Assembly (NCBI GenBank): GCA_022376925.1
Contig: JAIOJX010000025.1
Coordinates: 143,613,301-143,677,300, forward strand
Length of the DNA stretch: 64,000 nucleotides
Source of the DNA: Tragulus kanchil
Lineage: Eukaryota > Chordata > Mammalia > Artiodactyla > Tragulidae
Reading direction: 5' to 3'
A model generated the notes under the pieces. It was given only the letters and a program-made list of their open reading frames with translations, did no database searches and was not told the origin of the DNA. Positions 13,522 to 24,109 of this stretch are shown one piece after another (the first letter of the stretch is position 1; each line of letters starts with the position of its first letter). Made by a program: the position numbers and the translations under genes.

Positions 13522-13662
13522 TCTATTCATTTTTTCTTTTACGTTTTTTTGGGGCGGGTTGGGGAGGGAGGGCGGGCGGGCCACCTCTGTTGGTCTTTCA
13601 CTTATCTATTTTCATCCATCTTTGTTCTTTGGCCCGTGTGGGCCTCCCATCGCAGTGGCCTC
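13522..13662 (-). mobile_element. CHR-like SINE, 3' part, truncated at a duplication junction
   Basis: The minus-strand SINE tail includes the G/C-rich tract at 13551-13580, the tctttcacttatctattttc A-rich-end complement and ttggcccgtgtgggcctccc. It stops at the join of pair 5. It is the same insertion as 14655-14960, seen twice. Confidence 0.85.
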
Positions 13663-13903
13663 CCCGTTGGTCGCAGGGAGACGTCTTCTTTATTCTTCAT
13701 AAATTTTCTCAGTGTGAAATCTCATCTACTTCTATAAATGCAATTATCAGAGCTATGCATAAGGATCTTCTTTCACAAAACATACAGCTATATTTAGACT
13801 GTCTACAAGTTCTTAGCCTAATGACACACAGACACCTCCAACTCCATAAATCCAAGGAAAATTTTCCATCTTTTCTTTAGAGAAGTATTACTAAGTCACT
13901 GTG

Positions 13904-14130
13904 GTGATTGATTAAGACCTTGGTTCTAGAACTACACTCTACCGAAGCTGTCCCAACCTCCAGTATCTAATGATCACCTTAAATAAGCTTTTACCTTCTT
14001 TGGACCTCAGTTAAGATATCCACAAAGGTCAGAAAGAATAGCATTAACTTTATAAATTAAGTGTGATGTTTTAATAAGTTAATACATATAAATCGCGCTT
14101 CACTGTTCATGTTAAGTGCCAATAAAAGAG
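13904..14130 (+). mobile_element. Second appearance of the MIR relic
   Basis: Same element as at 12785-13015, repeated by pair 5, with small indels at CG and an A run. Confidence 0.55.
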
Positions 14131-14654
14131 AGCCACTTTCACTTTTATTGTTATTTTAAACGTCCCTTTCTCGGTGAAGATCATCAATATCTGCACGTTT
14201 GCACAAACTGACACCTTGAAATAATTTTATAAACTTCATCACAGCCCATCTATTTAATTCCTTGCTAACTGCTTCCTCTTCTGCTTTGAAAATTTGCTTA
14301 CTGATACCTTCCCCTCTTCATCCTTTTGTTCATGCCATAATTTCATCACTTACAGCCAGAGTATTTTTTAGAACTTCTGAATCATGCTGTCTGTCTATAT
14401 TCTCTCATCTTTCACAAGTGTAATAATTCTCCAAACAGAGCTAAGTTTGCTACTTCTTTCAAAATTGGTGCCTACTGATTGACTTCAGAATATATCCCTA
14501 AGTTTCATAGCATGCTACCAAGGCCACAATCTGATCTTTTCCTAGCATTATGTTGCTACGTCCCAATCCTCTTTACTTAGATGTCCTTAAAAGTGAGTGC
14601 CTAAAAACTTTGACTAAAATGTCCTGTCTACTTGGAAAAGTTCTATTCATTTTT

Positions 14655-14960
14655 CTTTTACGTTTTTTTTGGGGTCAGGTTGGGGAGGGAGGGGGGCGGG
14701 CGGGCCACCTCTGTTGGTCTTTCACTTATCTATTTTCATCCATCTTTGTTCTTTGGCCCGTGTGGGCCTCCCATCGCAGTGGCCTCTGTTGTCGCAGAGC
14801 ACTGGCTCTGGGCACATGCGCTCTAGAGCTCTGGCTGGGTAATTGGACACGTCAGTCCAGCCGCTCTGCGGCACATGGGATCTTCCCAGGCCAGGGATCG
14901 AACTGGCGCCCCTTGCACTGCAAGGCGGTGTCCTTACCCACTGGACCACCAGGGAAATCC
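14655..14960 (-). mobile_element. CHR-like tRNA-derived SINE with target-site duplication
   Basis: A full-length minus-strand copy. Read on the minus strand, the head (tttccctggtggtccagtgg), a B box (ggggcgccagttcgatccc) and the body (taccca gccagagctctag) are followed by the caaagaacaaagatgg motif and a C-rich tail before the A-rich end. It is flanked by tctattcattttt at 14642-14654 and 14961-14973. The C-rich tail marks a subfamily shared with 35492-35829. The open frames over it (for example 14550-15140) are accidental. Confidence 0.9.
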
Positions 14961-15127
14961 TCTATTCATTTTTTCAATTCCCGTCCTAAATGTATCTTTT
15001 CTCTGTGCAGCTCCCTGACTCTCTTGAGGACCTATCTTAACTCCCTTAGAAAATTTGAATGCTTCTCTGCATTTTTTATCCTATTAAAAGGCTTTTCACA
15101 TTTTATTATTATTGTACTTCTACTGTG

Positions 15128-15218
15128 GAGAAGGAAATGAAAACCTTCTCCAGTATTCTTGCCTAGAAAACTCCATAAACAGAGAAGCCTGGCAGGCTAC
15201 AGTCCATGGGGGTCTCAA
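15128..15218 (+). mobile_element. Bov-tA 3' fragment
   Basis: Contains gaaggaaatgaaaacc, ctccagtattcttgcc, aaaactccataaacagag, gcctggcaggctacagtcc. The head is missing. It abuts the next Bov-tA copy. Confidence 0.75.
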
Positions 15219-15230
15219 ATATATGTATGG

Positions 15231-15440
15231 AGCTTCCTTGATGGCTCAGTGGTGAGCAAACTGCCTGTAATGGAGGAAACCAGGGTTCTATCCCTGAGTA
15301 AGAAAGATTCCCTTGGAGGAGGACATGCAACCCACTCCTGTATTCTGGCCTGGAGAATTCCATGGACGCAGGAACCTGACGGGCTGCAGTCTATGGGGTC
15401 ACACAGAGTTGGTCACGACTGAAGTGACTAAGCAGCAGTG
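15231..15440 (+). mobile_element. Bov-tA SINE, near full length
   Basis: tRNA-like head (gcttccttgatggctcagtg), B-box region (agggttctatccctgag), body (cccactcctgtattctggcc, tggagaattccatggacg) and end (gttggtcacgactgaagtga). Moderately diverged. It forms an inverted pair with the copy at 15548-15757. Confidence 0.85.
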
Positions 15441-15547
15441 GTACTTCTATTCAGTCTAGTTTTGCACTTTGACACTCTTGAATAACTAGAACAATGCCTT
15501 CTTCTGCATATTTTAGTACCAAGTAGATTTTTTGGTACTATAATAAT

Positions 15548-15757
15548 TGCTAAGTCACTCAGTAGTGTTTGACTCTTTGTGACCCTATGGATCATAGCAC
15601 TAGGTTCCTCTTTCATGGGATTCTCCAGGCAAGAATCCCAGAGCAGATTGCCAAGCCCTCCTCCAGGAAATCTTCCCAACCCAAGGACTGAACCTGAGTC
15701 TCCTGTGGCCCCTGCATTGTAGGTGGATTCTTTACCACTAGCACCACTGGAACGGAG
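15548..15757 (-). mobile_element. Bov-tA SINE in inverse orientation
   Basis: Reads as the reverse complement of Bov-tA: tgctaagtcactcagtagtg, gggattctccaggcaagaat, tcttcccaacccaaggactg, gtaggtggattctttaccac. About 110 bp separate it from the plus-strand copy. Its left part precedes duplication pair 6, and its last ~40 bases are repeated at 16859-16900. Confidence 0.85.
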
Positions 15758-16502
15758 TTGGTTAATTGTAACAAATGGTTTCAAATTTGAATAAGGCTTC
15801 AACACAATAGAAGTTTATTTCTTACTCATAGAAATTTCTGCTTCATCGGGGAGGCTATGCTCCACACACTGATTTAGGGACATGGATGCAAGTAGAAGCT
15901 GGAATATCTTCAAAAGTAATAAAGAGTGACCATGGAAGAAACATCTAACTAACAGAAAGGGAAGACCATGGAAATGCCTTAAAACAAAATTTATTTTGTT
16001 GAAATCACAAATCACTTCTGTTCATACCATACTGGTTCATACTGACGAGAATACAGCCACATGACCACTGACAAATGCAAAATGTCAGGAGAACAATGAT
16101 TCTGATGTGTAGCTGCTAGAATTTATTGCTCCCCTCACCCCTCACTATGCACACACACATACGCAAAATGAGTGAACTGGATGGTAAACTAGCCCTCAGA
16201 ATCAGAATATATATGGCACCTTCTAGAAAATGCAAATAGTTGAATCACTATCAGAAACCTTCTTAATTTAAATATGCAGCTATAGAATCATGCAATGTAT
16301 TTTACAGTTGCATGGACGATACTGCTATACAGGCAGGGTAGTTACTCTACAGGTGCTTACTAACCAGACTACTGAGCAGACCTAATAGCACAGAGAAATG
16401 GGAAATGGGGATAGTCCTTAGAGCACAGATGAAATCAGAAGGTATTTTAATTCAAAATAGAATGCAATAGTTCATCTGTCTCATTAAAAACTCAGTAATA
16501 CA

Positions 16503-16785
16503 GGTCTTCCCTCGTGGTCCAGTGGGTAAGGACACTGCCTTGCAGTGCAAGGGGCACTGGTTCGATCCCTGGCCTGGGAAGATCCCACGTGCCATGAAGC
16601 TGCTGGACGAATGTGTCCAACTACCGAGCTGGAGCTCTGGAGCGCATGCGCCCAGAGCCGGTGCCCTGCAACAGGAGAGGCCACTGTGATGGGAAGCCCA
16701 CACAGGCCAAAGAACAAAGACAGGTGAAAATAAGTAAATGAAAGACCAATAGAAGTGGCCAAAAAAAAAAATCTAAGAAAACCCC
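16503..16785 (+). mobile_element. CHR-like tRNA-derived SINE with target-site duplication
   Basis: Head gtcttccctcgtggtccagt, B box ctggttcgatccctgg, body gagctggagctctggagcgc and tail ggccaaagaacaaagacagg with an A-rich end. Flanked by aaaaactcagtaataca at about 16486-16502 and aaaaatcagtaataca at 16786-16801, differing by one base. Short plus- and minus-strand open frames here are SINE shadows. Confidence 0.9.
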
Positions 16786-17645
16786 AAAAATCAGTAATAC
16801 AAATGTCAGACTCAATAGGTCAGAAACTACATTGTTTTGCACATTTTCTTAAATTTCTATTGTAGGTGGATTCTTTACCACTAGCACCACTGGAACGGAG
16901 TTGGTTAATTGTAACAAATGGTTTCAAATTTGAATAAGGCTTCAACACAATAGAAGTTTATTTCTTACTCATAGAAATTTCTGCTTCATCGGGGAGGCTA
17001 TGCTCCACACACTGATTTAGGGACATGGATGCAAGTAGAAGCTGGAATATCTTCAAAAGTAATAAAGAGTGACCATGGAAGAAACATCTAACTAACAGAA
17101 AGGGAAGACCATGGAAATGCCTTAAAACAAAATTTATTTTGTTGAAATCACAAATCACTTCTGTTCATACCATACTGGTTCATACTGACGAGAATACAGC
17201 CACATGACCACTGACAAATGCAAAATGTCAGGAGAACAATGATTCTGATGTGTAGCTGCTAGAATTTATTGCTCCCCTCACCCCTCACTATGCACACACA
17301 CATACGCAAAATGAGTGAACTGGATGGTAAACTAGCCCTCAGAATCAGAATATATATGGCACCTTCTAGAAAATGCAAATAGTTGAATCACTATCAGAAA
17401 CCTTCTTAATTTAAATATGCAGCTATAGAATCATGCAATGTATTTTACAGTTGCATGGACGATACTGCTATACAGGCAGGGTAGTTACTCTACAGGTGCT
17501 TACTAACCAGACTACTGAGCAGACCTAATAGCACAGAGAAATGGGAAATGGGGATAGTCCTTAGAGCACAGATGAAATTAGAAGGTATTTTAATTCAAAA
17601 TAGAATGCAATAGTTCATCTGTCTCATTAAAAACTCAGTAATACA

Positions 17646-17928
17646 GGTCTTCCCTCGTGGTCCAGTGGGTAAGGACACTGCCTTGCAGTGCAAGGGGCAC
17701 TGGTTCGATCCCTGGCCTGGGAAGATCCCACGTGCCATGAAGCTGCTGGACGAATGTGTCCAACTACCGAGCTGGAGCTCTGGAGCGCATGCGCCCAGAG
17801 CCGGTGCCCTGCAACAGGAGAGGCCACTGTGATGGGAAGCCCACACAGGCCAAAGAACAAAGACAGGTGAAAATAAGTAAATGAAAGACCAATAGAAGTG
17901 GCCAAAAAAAAAAATCTAAGAAAACCCC
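17646..17928 (+). mobile_element. Second appearance of the same CHR-like SINE
   Basis: Identical insertion with identical flanks to 16503-16785, repeated by pair 6. Confidence 0.9.
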
Positions 17929-18199
17929 AAAAATCAGTAATACAAATGTCAGACTCAATAGGTCAGAAACTACATTGTTTTGCACATTTTCTTAAATTTT
18001 CTCCTATAACAAATATATTCTAATATGATCAGTTGAAACATAAACACTGAGACTACTTTTTTTCTTTCTCCAAGAGAGCCTCCAACAGCAATAGTACTCA
18101 TTTGGGATCAATAAATATCAAAATACCAAGTGTCATCGTTTGTCCTTTGCTTTACAATAGGTTTGAGTACAAGACTACATATAAATTAGTGAGTTTCTT

Positions 18200-18458
18200 T
18201 TTTTCTTTATGCCACTTCTATTGATCTTTCATTTATTTCTTCTTTGTTCTTTGGCCCATGTGGGCCTCCCATCGCAGTGGCCTCTCTCACGGCAGAGCAC
18301 AGGCTCTGGGCGCATGCACTTCAGAGCTCTGGCTCGGTAGTTGGACACATCGGTCCAGCCGTTCCGTGGCACGTGGGATCTTTCCAGGCCAGGGATCGAA
18401 CCGGTGCCCCTTGCACTGAAAGGTGGTGTCCTTACCCACTGGACTACCAGGGAAGCCC
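18200..18458 (-). mobile_element. CHR-like tRNA-derived SINE, complete, with 18-bp target-site duplication
   Basis: The minus strand carries the head (gggcttccctggtagtccag), B box (ggcaccggttcgatccctgg), body and an A-rich tail. Flanks taaattagtgagtttctt at 18182-18199 and 18459-18476 are identical over 18 bases. That marks a clean L1-machinery insertion, not very old. This copy is not part of any duplication pair. Confidence 0.93.
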
Positions 18459-18476
18459 TAAATTAGTGAGTTTCTT

Positions 18477-18943
18477 GAGTAAAAGGTAAGTGGTTTCACT
18501 TTATTGACAATAATATCTTTTTGGTTACATTATCTATGAGCAACTCAGGCTTCATATTTGTTTCAACTTTAATACTCTGCTTCTCAATCACTTCAGGGCC
18601 ATCTAATCAGTTTAAACCTGTAATCAATTTAGCCTTTCATTACCCAGTGTGAAAATATTTATCCACAAGTGCCAATATTTAGCAAAGTTGTACAGAATAC
18701 ACACTACACTATATTACTGTGTTCAGTGAATTCTGTAGGTTTCTTTCAGTTCCTCCAAATAAATATCAACTCTAGATAAGCATGAACACATGCAAATGCA
18801 ACGGTTTTAAAATAATAACTAATTAAGCATAAGATAAGTCTAGACGAGCCATTTGAATAGTTTTATTCACTATACTGAAAACCATGAGTCAGTAACTGGC
18901 TTATCTGCAACAGTAGAAGTGACGTTTCCAATTCTAAAAAGTA
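18477..18943. other. Unassigned AT-rich stretch
   Basis: Nothing recognised before the L1 target site at 18944. Confidence 0.5.
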
Positions 18944-19231
18944 TTACTTTATTTCTTTTTTTTTTTTAAACCTTTATTTTACTTTTAACTTTTACAGAGT
19001 TTTGTTGTTCACAGACATGCATGTTCTCAGATTAGTCACATGTATATCCCCCCCTTCCCTCCCCTCCCGACCATCACACAGCACCCCTGAAGGATCCCCT
19101 TTTCTCACAGAGCAATGACTAGAGCTATTTTCTTCACTTATGATAGTACAGGCCTTCATGCTACTTCCTTTACGCCTCTCACCCACTGTTCCTTCCCCAC
19201 AATGTCCATATGTCCACTGTCCATGTCTGTC

Positions 19232-21283
19232 TTTCTGTCGCTTCACTGCATGTGCCATCATCACCATCCTACTAGATTCCATATATGTGTGTTAATATAC
19301 TGTATTTGTCCTTCTCTTTCTGACTGACTTCACTTTTGATGATACGTTCTAGATTCAGCCACCTCATCAGGGTTGATTCTTCTGCATTTCTCTTTACAGC
19401 TGTGTAGTATTCCATTGTATATATGTACCAGAGCTTTTGGATCCATTCGTTCGTCGATGGGCATCTAGGTTCCTTCCATGTTCTAGCTATTGTATAGAGA
19501 GCTGCAATGAACATTGGGGTACAGGTGCTTCTTTCAGTTTTGATTTCGTCAGGGTATAAGCCTAAGAGTGGGATTGCTGGGTCGTATGGTGCTTCTATTT
19601 TTAGTTTTTTAAGAAATCTCCAGACTGTCTTCCATAGAGGCTGTATCAATTTACACTCCCACCAGCAATGCAGAAGTGTTCCCTTTTCTCCGCAGCCTCT
19701 CCAGCATTTATTGTCTGTCGATTTGTGGATGATGGCCATTCTGACGGGTGTGAGGTGATATCTCATTGTAGTTTTGATTTGCATTTCTCTAATTATTAGT
19801 GAAGTTGAGCATCGTTTCATGTGTTTTGGGGCCATCTGTATGTCATCGTTGGAGAGGTGTCTGTTTAGGTCCTTTTCCCATTTTTTGATTGGGTTGTTCA
19901 TTTTTCCAGTGCTGAGTTGTCTGAGTTGCTTGTAGATTTTGGAGATTAATTCTTTGTCTGTTGGTTCATTTGCTATGATTTTCTCCCACTCTGTGGGGTG
20001 TCTGTTCAGCTTTTTTGTAATGTCTTTAGCTGTGCAAAAGCTTTTAAGTTTCATGAGGTCCCACATGTTCATTTGTCTTTTTAATTCCACTATTCCAGTA
20101 GGTGAGTCAGAGAAGATCTTGCTTTGATTGATGTCCTTGAGGGTTTTGCCTATATTCTCCTCTAAGAGTTTGATGGTTTCTGGCCTTACATTTAAGTCTT
20201 TAATCCATTTTGAGTTGATCTTTGTGTATGGTGTCAGGGTATGTTCCAACTTCATTTTCTGTCGCTTCACTGCATGTGCCATCATCACCATCCTACTAGA
20301 TTCCATATATGTGTGTTAATATACTGTATTTGTCCTTCTCTTTCTGACTGACTTCACTTTTGATGATACGTTCTAGATTCAGCCACCTCATCAGGGTTGA
20401 TTCTTCTGCATTTCTCTTTACAGCTGTGTAGTATTCCATTGTATATATGTACCAGAGCTTTTGGATCCATTCGTTCGTCGATGGGCATCTAGGTTCCTTC
20501 CATGTTCTAGCTATTGTATAGAGAGCTGCAATGAACATTGGGGTACAGGTGCTTCTTTCAGTTTTGATTTCGTCAGGGTATAAGCCTAAGAGTGGGATTG
20601 CTGGGTCGTATGGTGCTTCTATTTTTAGTTTTTTAAGAAATCTCCAGACTGTCTTCCATAGAGGCTGTATCAATTTACACTCCCACCAGCAATGCAGAAG
20701 TGTTCCCTTTTCTCCGCAGCCTCTCCAGCATTTATTGTCTGTCGATTTGTGGATGATGGCCATTCTGACGGGTGTGAGGTGATATCTCATTGTAGTTTTG
20801 ATTTGCATTTCTCTAATTATTAGTGAAGTTGAGCATCGTTTCATGTGTTTTTGGGCCATCTGTATGTCATCGTTGGAGAGGTGTCTGTTTAGGTCCTTTT
20901 CCCATTTTTTGATTGGGTTGTTCGTTTTTCCAGTGCTGAGTTGTCTGAGTTGCTTGTAGATTTTGGAGATTAATTCTTTGTCTGTTGGTTCATTTGCTAT
21001 GATTTTCTCCCACTCTGTGGGGTGTCTGTTCAGCTTTTTTGTAATGTCTTTAGCTGTGCAAAAGCTTTTAAGTTTCATGAGGTCCCACATGTTCATTTGT
21101 CTTTTTAATTCCACTATTCCAGTAGGTGAGTCAGAGAAGATCTTGCTTTGATTGATGTCCTTGAGGGTTTTGCCTATATTCTCCTCTAAGAGTTTGATGG
21201 TTTCTGGCCTTACATTTAAGTCTTTAATCCATTTTGAGTTGATCTTTGTGTATGGTGTCAGGGTATGTTCCAACTTCATTTTC
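19232..21283. repeat. Direct duplication pair 7 (19232-20259 / 20256-21283), offset 1024
   Basis: The duplicated unit lies wholly inside the L1 and covers part of the 3' UTR and the end of ORF2. A few substitutions separate the copies (gttcattttt versus gttcgttttt; tgttttggggcc versus tgtttttgggcc). The join fuses ORF2 text directly to antisense 3' UTR text at 20259. Confidence 0.95.
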
Positions 21284-21753
21284 TTGCATGTAGCTGTCCA
21301 ATTTTCCCAGCACCATTTGTTGAAGAGGCTGTCTTTGTCCCATTTTATATGTTCGCCTCCTTTGTCAAAAATAAGGTACCCATAGGTGCGTGGCTTTATC
21401 TCTGGGTTCTCGATCTTGTTCCATTGGTCGATATTTCTGTTTTTGTGCCAGTACCATACTGTTTTGATGACTGTCGCTTTGTAGTAGAGTCTGAAGTTGG
21501 GGAGGCTGATCCCCCCAGCTCCATTCTTCTTCCTGAGGATTGCTTTGGCTATTCGAGGTCTTTTGTGTTTCCATATGAACTGTGTTATTCGTTGGTCTAG
21601 TTCTGTGAAGAATGTTATTGGAAGTTTGATAGGGATCGCATTGAATCTATAGATGACATTTGGTAGTATGGTCATTTTCACAATATTGATTCTCCCGACC
21701 CAGGAACACGGAATATTTCTCCATCTGTTTAACTCTTCTTTAATGTCTCTCAT
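19272..21753 (-). pseudogene. L1 ORF2 C-terminal remnant (endonuclease-reverse transcriptase protein), artificially duplicated
   Basis: L1 ORF2 encodes the endonuclease and reverse transcriptase used for target-primed insertion; only the C-terminal end survives here. The longest frame (minus strand, 21753 down to 20296, 485 residues) begins after the reverse-transcriptase core and reaches the natural stop. It holds the cysteine motif CX3CX7HX4C at residues C342, C346, H354 and C359, conserved in mammalian L1. A full ORF2 protein is about 1275 residues, so the endonuclease and reverse-transcriptase catalytic parts are gone. The second frame (20306 down to 19272, 344 residues) is chimeric: its first ~17 residues are antisense 3' UTR text, joined to ORF2 by the pair 7 junction. 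The copies differ at two or more residues (P/Q and M/T). It cannot retrotranspose. Confidence 0.9.
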
Positions 21754-21824
21754 GAGTGTTTTTAATGTCTCTCATGAGTGTCTTTAATGTCTCTCATGAG
21801 TGTCTTTAATATCTCTCATGAGTG
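21739..21824. repeat. 22-bp tandem repeat at the truncated 5' end of the L1
   Basis: The unit tttaatgtctctcatgagtg plus two bases occurs 3.9 times at 21739-21760, 21761-21782, 21783-21804 and 21805-21824. The unit is itself L1 ORF2 sequence (antisense of the MRDIK codons) and lies directly against the target-site duplication. The second appearance at about 22908-22981 has three full units plus a partial one. Confidence 0.93.
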
Positions 21825-22409
21825 TTACTTTATTTCTTATCATTATGAGCTTATTTCAATGTTTTCAACAGCATTTACTGACATGGGAATGTTTTTACTC
21901 TGATCTATACTGCTTTTGGATTGGTTCCAAACTTACATAAAGATGGGGCAGGTCAGGTCCCTTGTGAAAACACTGTTAAGATACACTTGTTTCATAGAGA
22001 CGTGTTATCGATTGTCAGTGAAGCTTGAAGGCTTACATGGCAGTGGATTTCTAACTTTTGTCTAGAAGGTACTAAAGCTTTAGCCATGGAGATACTTTTT
22101 TTGTAAAAGGCTAGATGTTAACAATAATGAAAAGGTTAAAGGAAACTGTAAAGAGATTAATAGAAGGAAAGAGAATCACACTTATTGTATATTTATGTAC
22201 CAGTCTTTAGGATTGTATTTTGTTTTGTTAAAAAATGATGCAGTTATAATGAAATGAACCAAAAATAATGCCTAGGAAGATAAAGCAACACTTTGTTAAA
22301 ACAAGAGAAAGTAGAAAGACCTAGGCTGTTGTTCTCACTTAAGAATTTAGTCTTCAACTTTGCACTTCCATAAATTTAATTGTTGGACCAAAGAACTGAC
22401 TTTAAATTT

Positions 22410-22981
22410 GATCTTTGTGTATGGTGTCAGGGTATGTTCCAACTTCATTTTCTTGCATGTAGCTGTCCAATTTTCCCAGCACCATTTGTTGAAGAGGCTG
22501 TCTTTGTCCCATTTTATATGTTCGCCTCCTTTGTCAAAAATAAGGTACCCATAGGTGCGTGGCTTTATCTCTGGGTTCTCGATCTTGTTCCATTGGTCGA
22601 TATTTCTGTTTTTGTGCCAGTACCATACTGTTTTGATGACTGTCGCTTTGTAGTAGAGTCTGAAGTTGGGGAGGCTGATCCCCCCAGCTCCATTCTTCTT
22701 CCTGAGGATTGCTTTGGCTATTCGAGGTCTTTTGTGTTTCCATATGAACTGTGTTATTCGTTGGTCTAGTTCTGTGAAGAATGTTATTGGAAGTTTGATA
22801 GGGATCGCATTGAATCTATAGATGACATTTGGTAGTATGGTCATTTTCACAATATTGATTCTCCCGACCCAGGAACACGGAATATTTCTCCATCTGTTTA
22901 ACTCTTCTTTAATGTCTTTTAATGTCTCTCATGAGTGTCTTTAATGTCTCTCATGAGTGTCTTTAATATCTCTCATGAGTG
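22410..22981 (-). pseudogene. Second appearance of the L1 5' part (ORF2 fragment)
   Basis: Repeats L1 positions 21241-21824. The minus-strand frame 22850-22347 (167 residues) encodes the same ORF2 stretch as residues 27-170 of the 485-residue frame, then runs out of L1 at the pair 8 junction. Not a separate insertion. Confidence 0.9.
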
Positions 22982-23701
22982 TTACTTTATTTCTTATCAT
23001 TATGAGCTTATTTCAATGTTTTCAACAGCATTTACTGACATGGGAATGTTTTTACTCTGATCTATACTGCTTTTGGATTGGTTCCAAACTTACATAAAGA
23101 TGGGGCAGGTCAGGTCCCTTGTGAAAACACTGTTAAGATACACTTGTTTCATAGAGACGTGTTATCGATTGTCAGTGAAGCTTGAAGGCTTACATGGCAG
23201 TGGATTTCTAACTTTTGTCTAGAAGGTACTAAAGCTTTAGCCATGGAGATACTTTTTTTGTAAAAGGCTAGATGTTAACAATAATGAAAAGGTTAAAGGA
23301 AACTGTAAAGAGATTAATAGAAGGAAAGAGAATCACACTTATTGTATATTTATGTACCAGTCTTTAGGATTGTATTTTGTTTTGTTAAAAAATGATGCAG
23401 TTATAATGAAATGAACCAAAAATAATGCCTAGGAAGATAAAGCAACACTTTGTTAAAACAAGAGAAAGTAGAAAGACCTAGGCTGTTGTTCTCACTTAAG
23501 AATTTAGTCTTCAACTTTGCACTTCCATAAATTTAATTGTTGGACCAAAGAACTGACTAAATTTACAGAAATTACTTATGAAAAACAAGCAAAAATGTTG
23601 GCTAAATCAATAATAAAATACAACAGAATTTTCTCCAGTGGCTACTAGTGCAGGAGTACTGTAGCTAGGCATTCAAGGGATTAAAAAAAAAATAAATTAC
23701 C

Positions 23702-23965
23702 GGGCTTCCCTGGTGGTCCAGTGGATAAGGACACCACCTTGCAGTGCAAGAGGCGCCAGTTCGATCCCTGGCCTGGGAAGATCCCACGTGCCGCCAAGCA
23801 GCTGGACCGATGTGTCCAACTACCGAGCCAGAGCTCTGGAGTGCATGCACCCAGAGCCGGTGCTCTGCAGTGACAGAGGCCACTGCGATGGGAGACTCAC
23901 ACAGACCAAAGAACAAAGATGGATGAAAATGAATAAATGAAAGACCAATAGAAGTGGCAAGAAAA
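23702..23965 (+). mobile_element. CHR-like tRNA-derived SINE, complete
   Basis: Head gggcttccctggtggtccag; A-box-like tggtccagtgg at 23714-23724; B-box-like gttcgatccc at 23759-23768; body accgagccagagctctggag; tail ccaaagaacaaagatgg and A-rich end. Pol III promoter boxes are readable, though activity is unknown. Confidence 0.9.
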
Positions 23966-24109
23966 AAAATAAATAAAAAAGAAAAAAATACCCAAAATAC
24001 TATGTGGTTTGTATACATGCAATTATTCTTTCGTACAATGTTGGTGTAAAAACTGTCATTGCCTACTAAAATTGATCTCATATAGACACAGGTTTAGAAA
24101 AAAAACTGA

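Larger units (their letters stand above)
12567..14786. repeat. Direct duplication pair 5 (12567-13662 / 13684-14786), offset ~1118
   Basis: Copies differ at aatcgcttcac versus aatcgcgcttcac (CG), a three- or four-A run in aataaagag, T runs, and the G-rich tract of the SINE tail. The unit ends inside a minus-strand CHR-like SINE. The join at 13663-13683 (ccccgttggtcgcagggaga) is a corrupted reading of the SINE interior (ctctgttgtcgcagagca), which continues correctly in copy 2. Confidence 0.95.
15716..18000. repeat. Direct duplication pair 6 (15716-16856 / 16859-18000), offset 1143
   Basis: The duplicated unit starts inside the inverse Bov-tA and includes unique sequence plus one complete CHR-like SINE. 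A single C/T difference (atgaaatcagaagg versus atgaaattagaagg) stands out; otherwise the copies match. The join is abrupt at aaatttct/attgtagg. Confidence 0.95.
18944..21838 (-). mobile_element. 5'-truncated L1 insertion with 14-bp target-site duplication
   Basis: The minus-strand L1 runs from its A tail (the poly-T near 18958-18968), through a 3' UTR with a C-rich plus-strand tract near 19050-19070, to a 5' truncation at about 21824. It is flanked by ttactttatttctt at 18944-18957 and 21825-21838. The interior holds duplication pair 7, so the apparent ~2.87 kb is about 1.84 kb once collapsed. High similarity of the reading frame to intact ORF2 suggests a fairly recent insertion. Confidence 0.93.
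21241..23557. repeat. Direct duplication pair 8 (21241-22400 / 22410-23557), offset 1169
   Basis: Includes the 5' part of the L1, its 22-bp repeats and about 570 bp of flanking unique DNA. The copy number of the 22-bp repeat differs (about 3.9 versus 3.4). The short bridge tttaaattt at 22401-22409 resembles the taaattt that follows copy 2. Because of this pair, an L1 fragment reappears at 22410-22981 although only one insertion occurred. Confidence 0.95.

Noticed and set aside
14550..15140. 196-residue open frame as a gene
   Set aside because: It runs through an antisense CHR-like SINE and its flanks, and differs in the first copy because of indels. No motif and no conserved start context.
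19272..20306. 344-residue protein with a novel N-terminus
   Set aside because: The N-terminus is antisense L1 3' UTR fused to ORF2 by the duplication junction at 20259. The true frame is seen in 20296-21753.
23702..23800. tRNA gene
   Set aside because: A- and B-box-like motifs are present, but they belong to the tRNA-derived head of a SINE; no cloverleaf with a proper acceptor stem was found, and the same head occurs at all nine loci.
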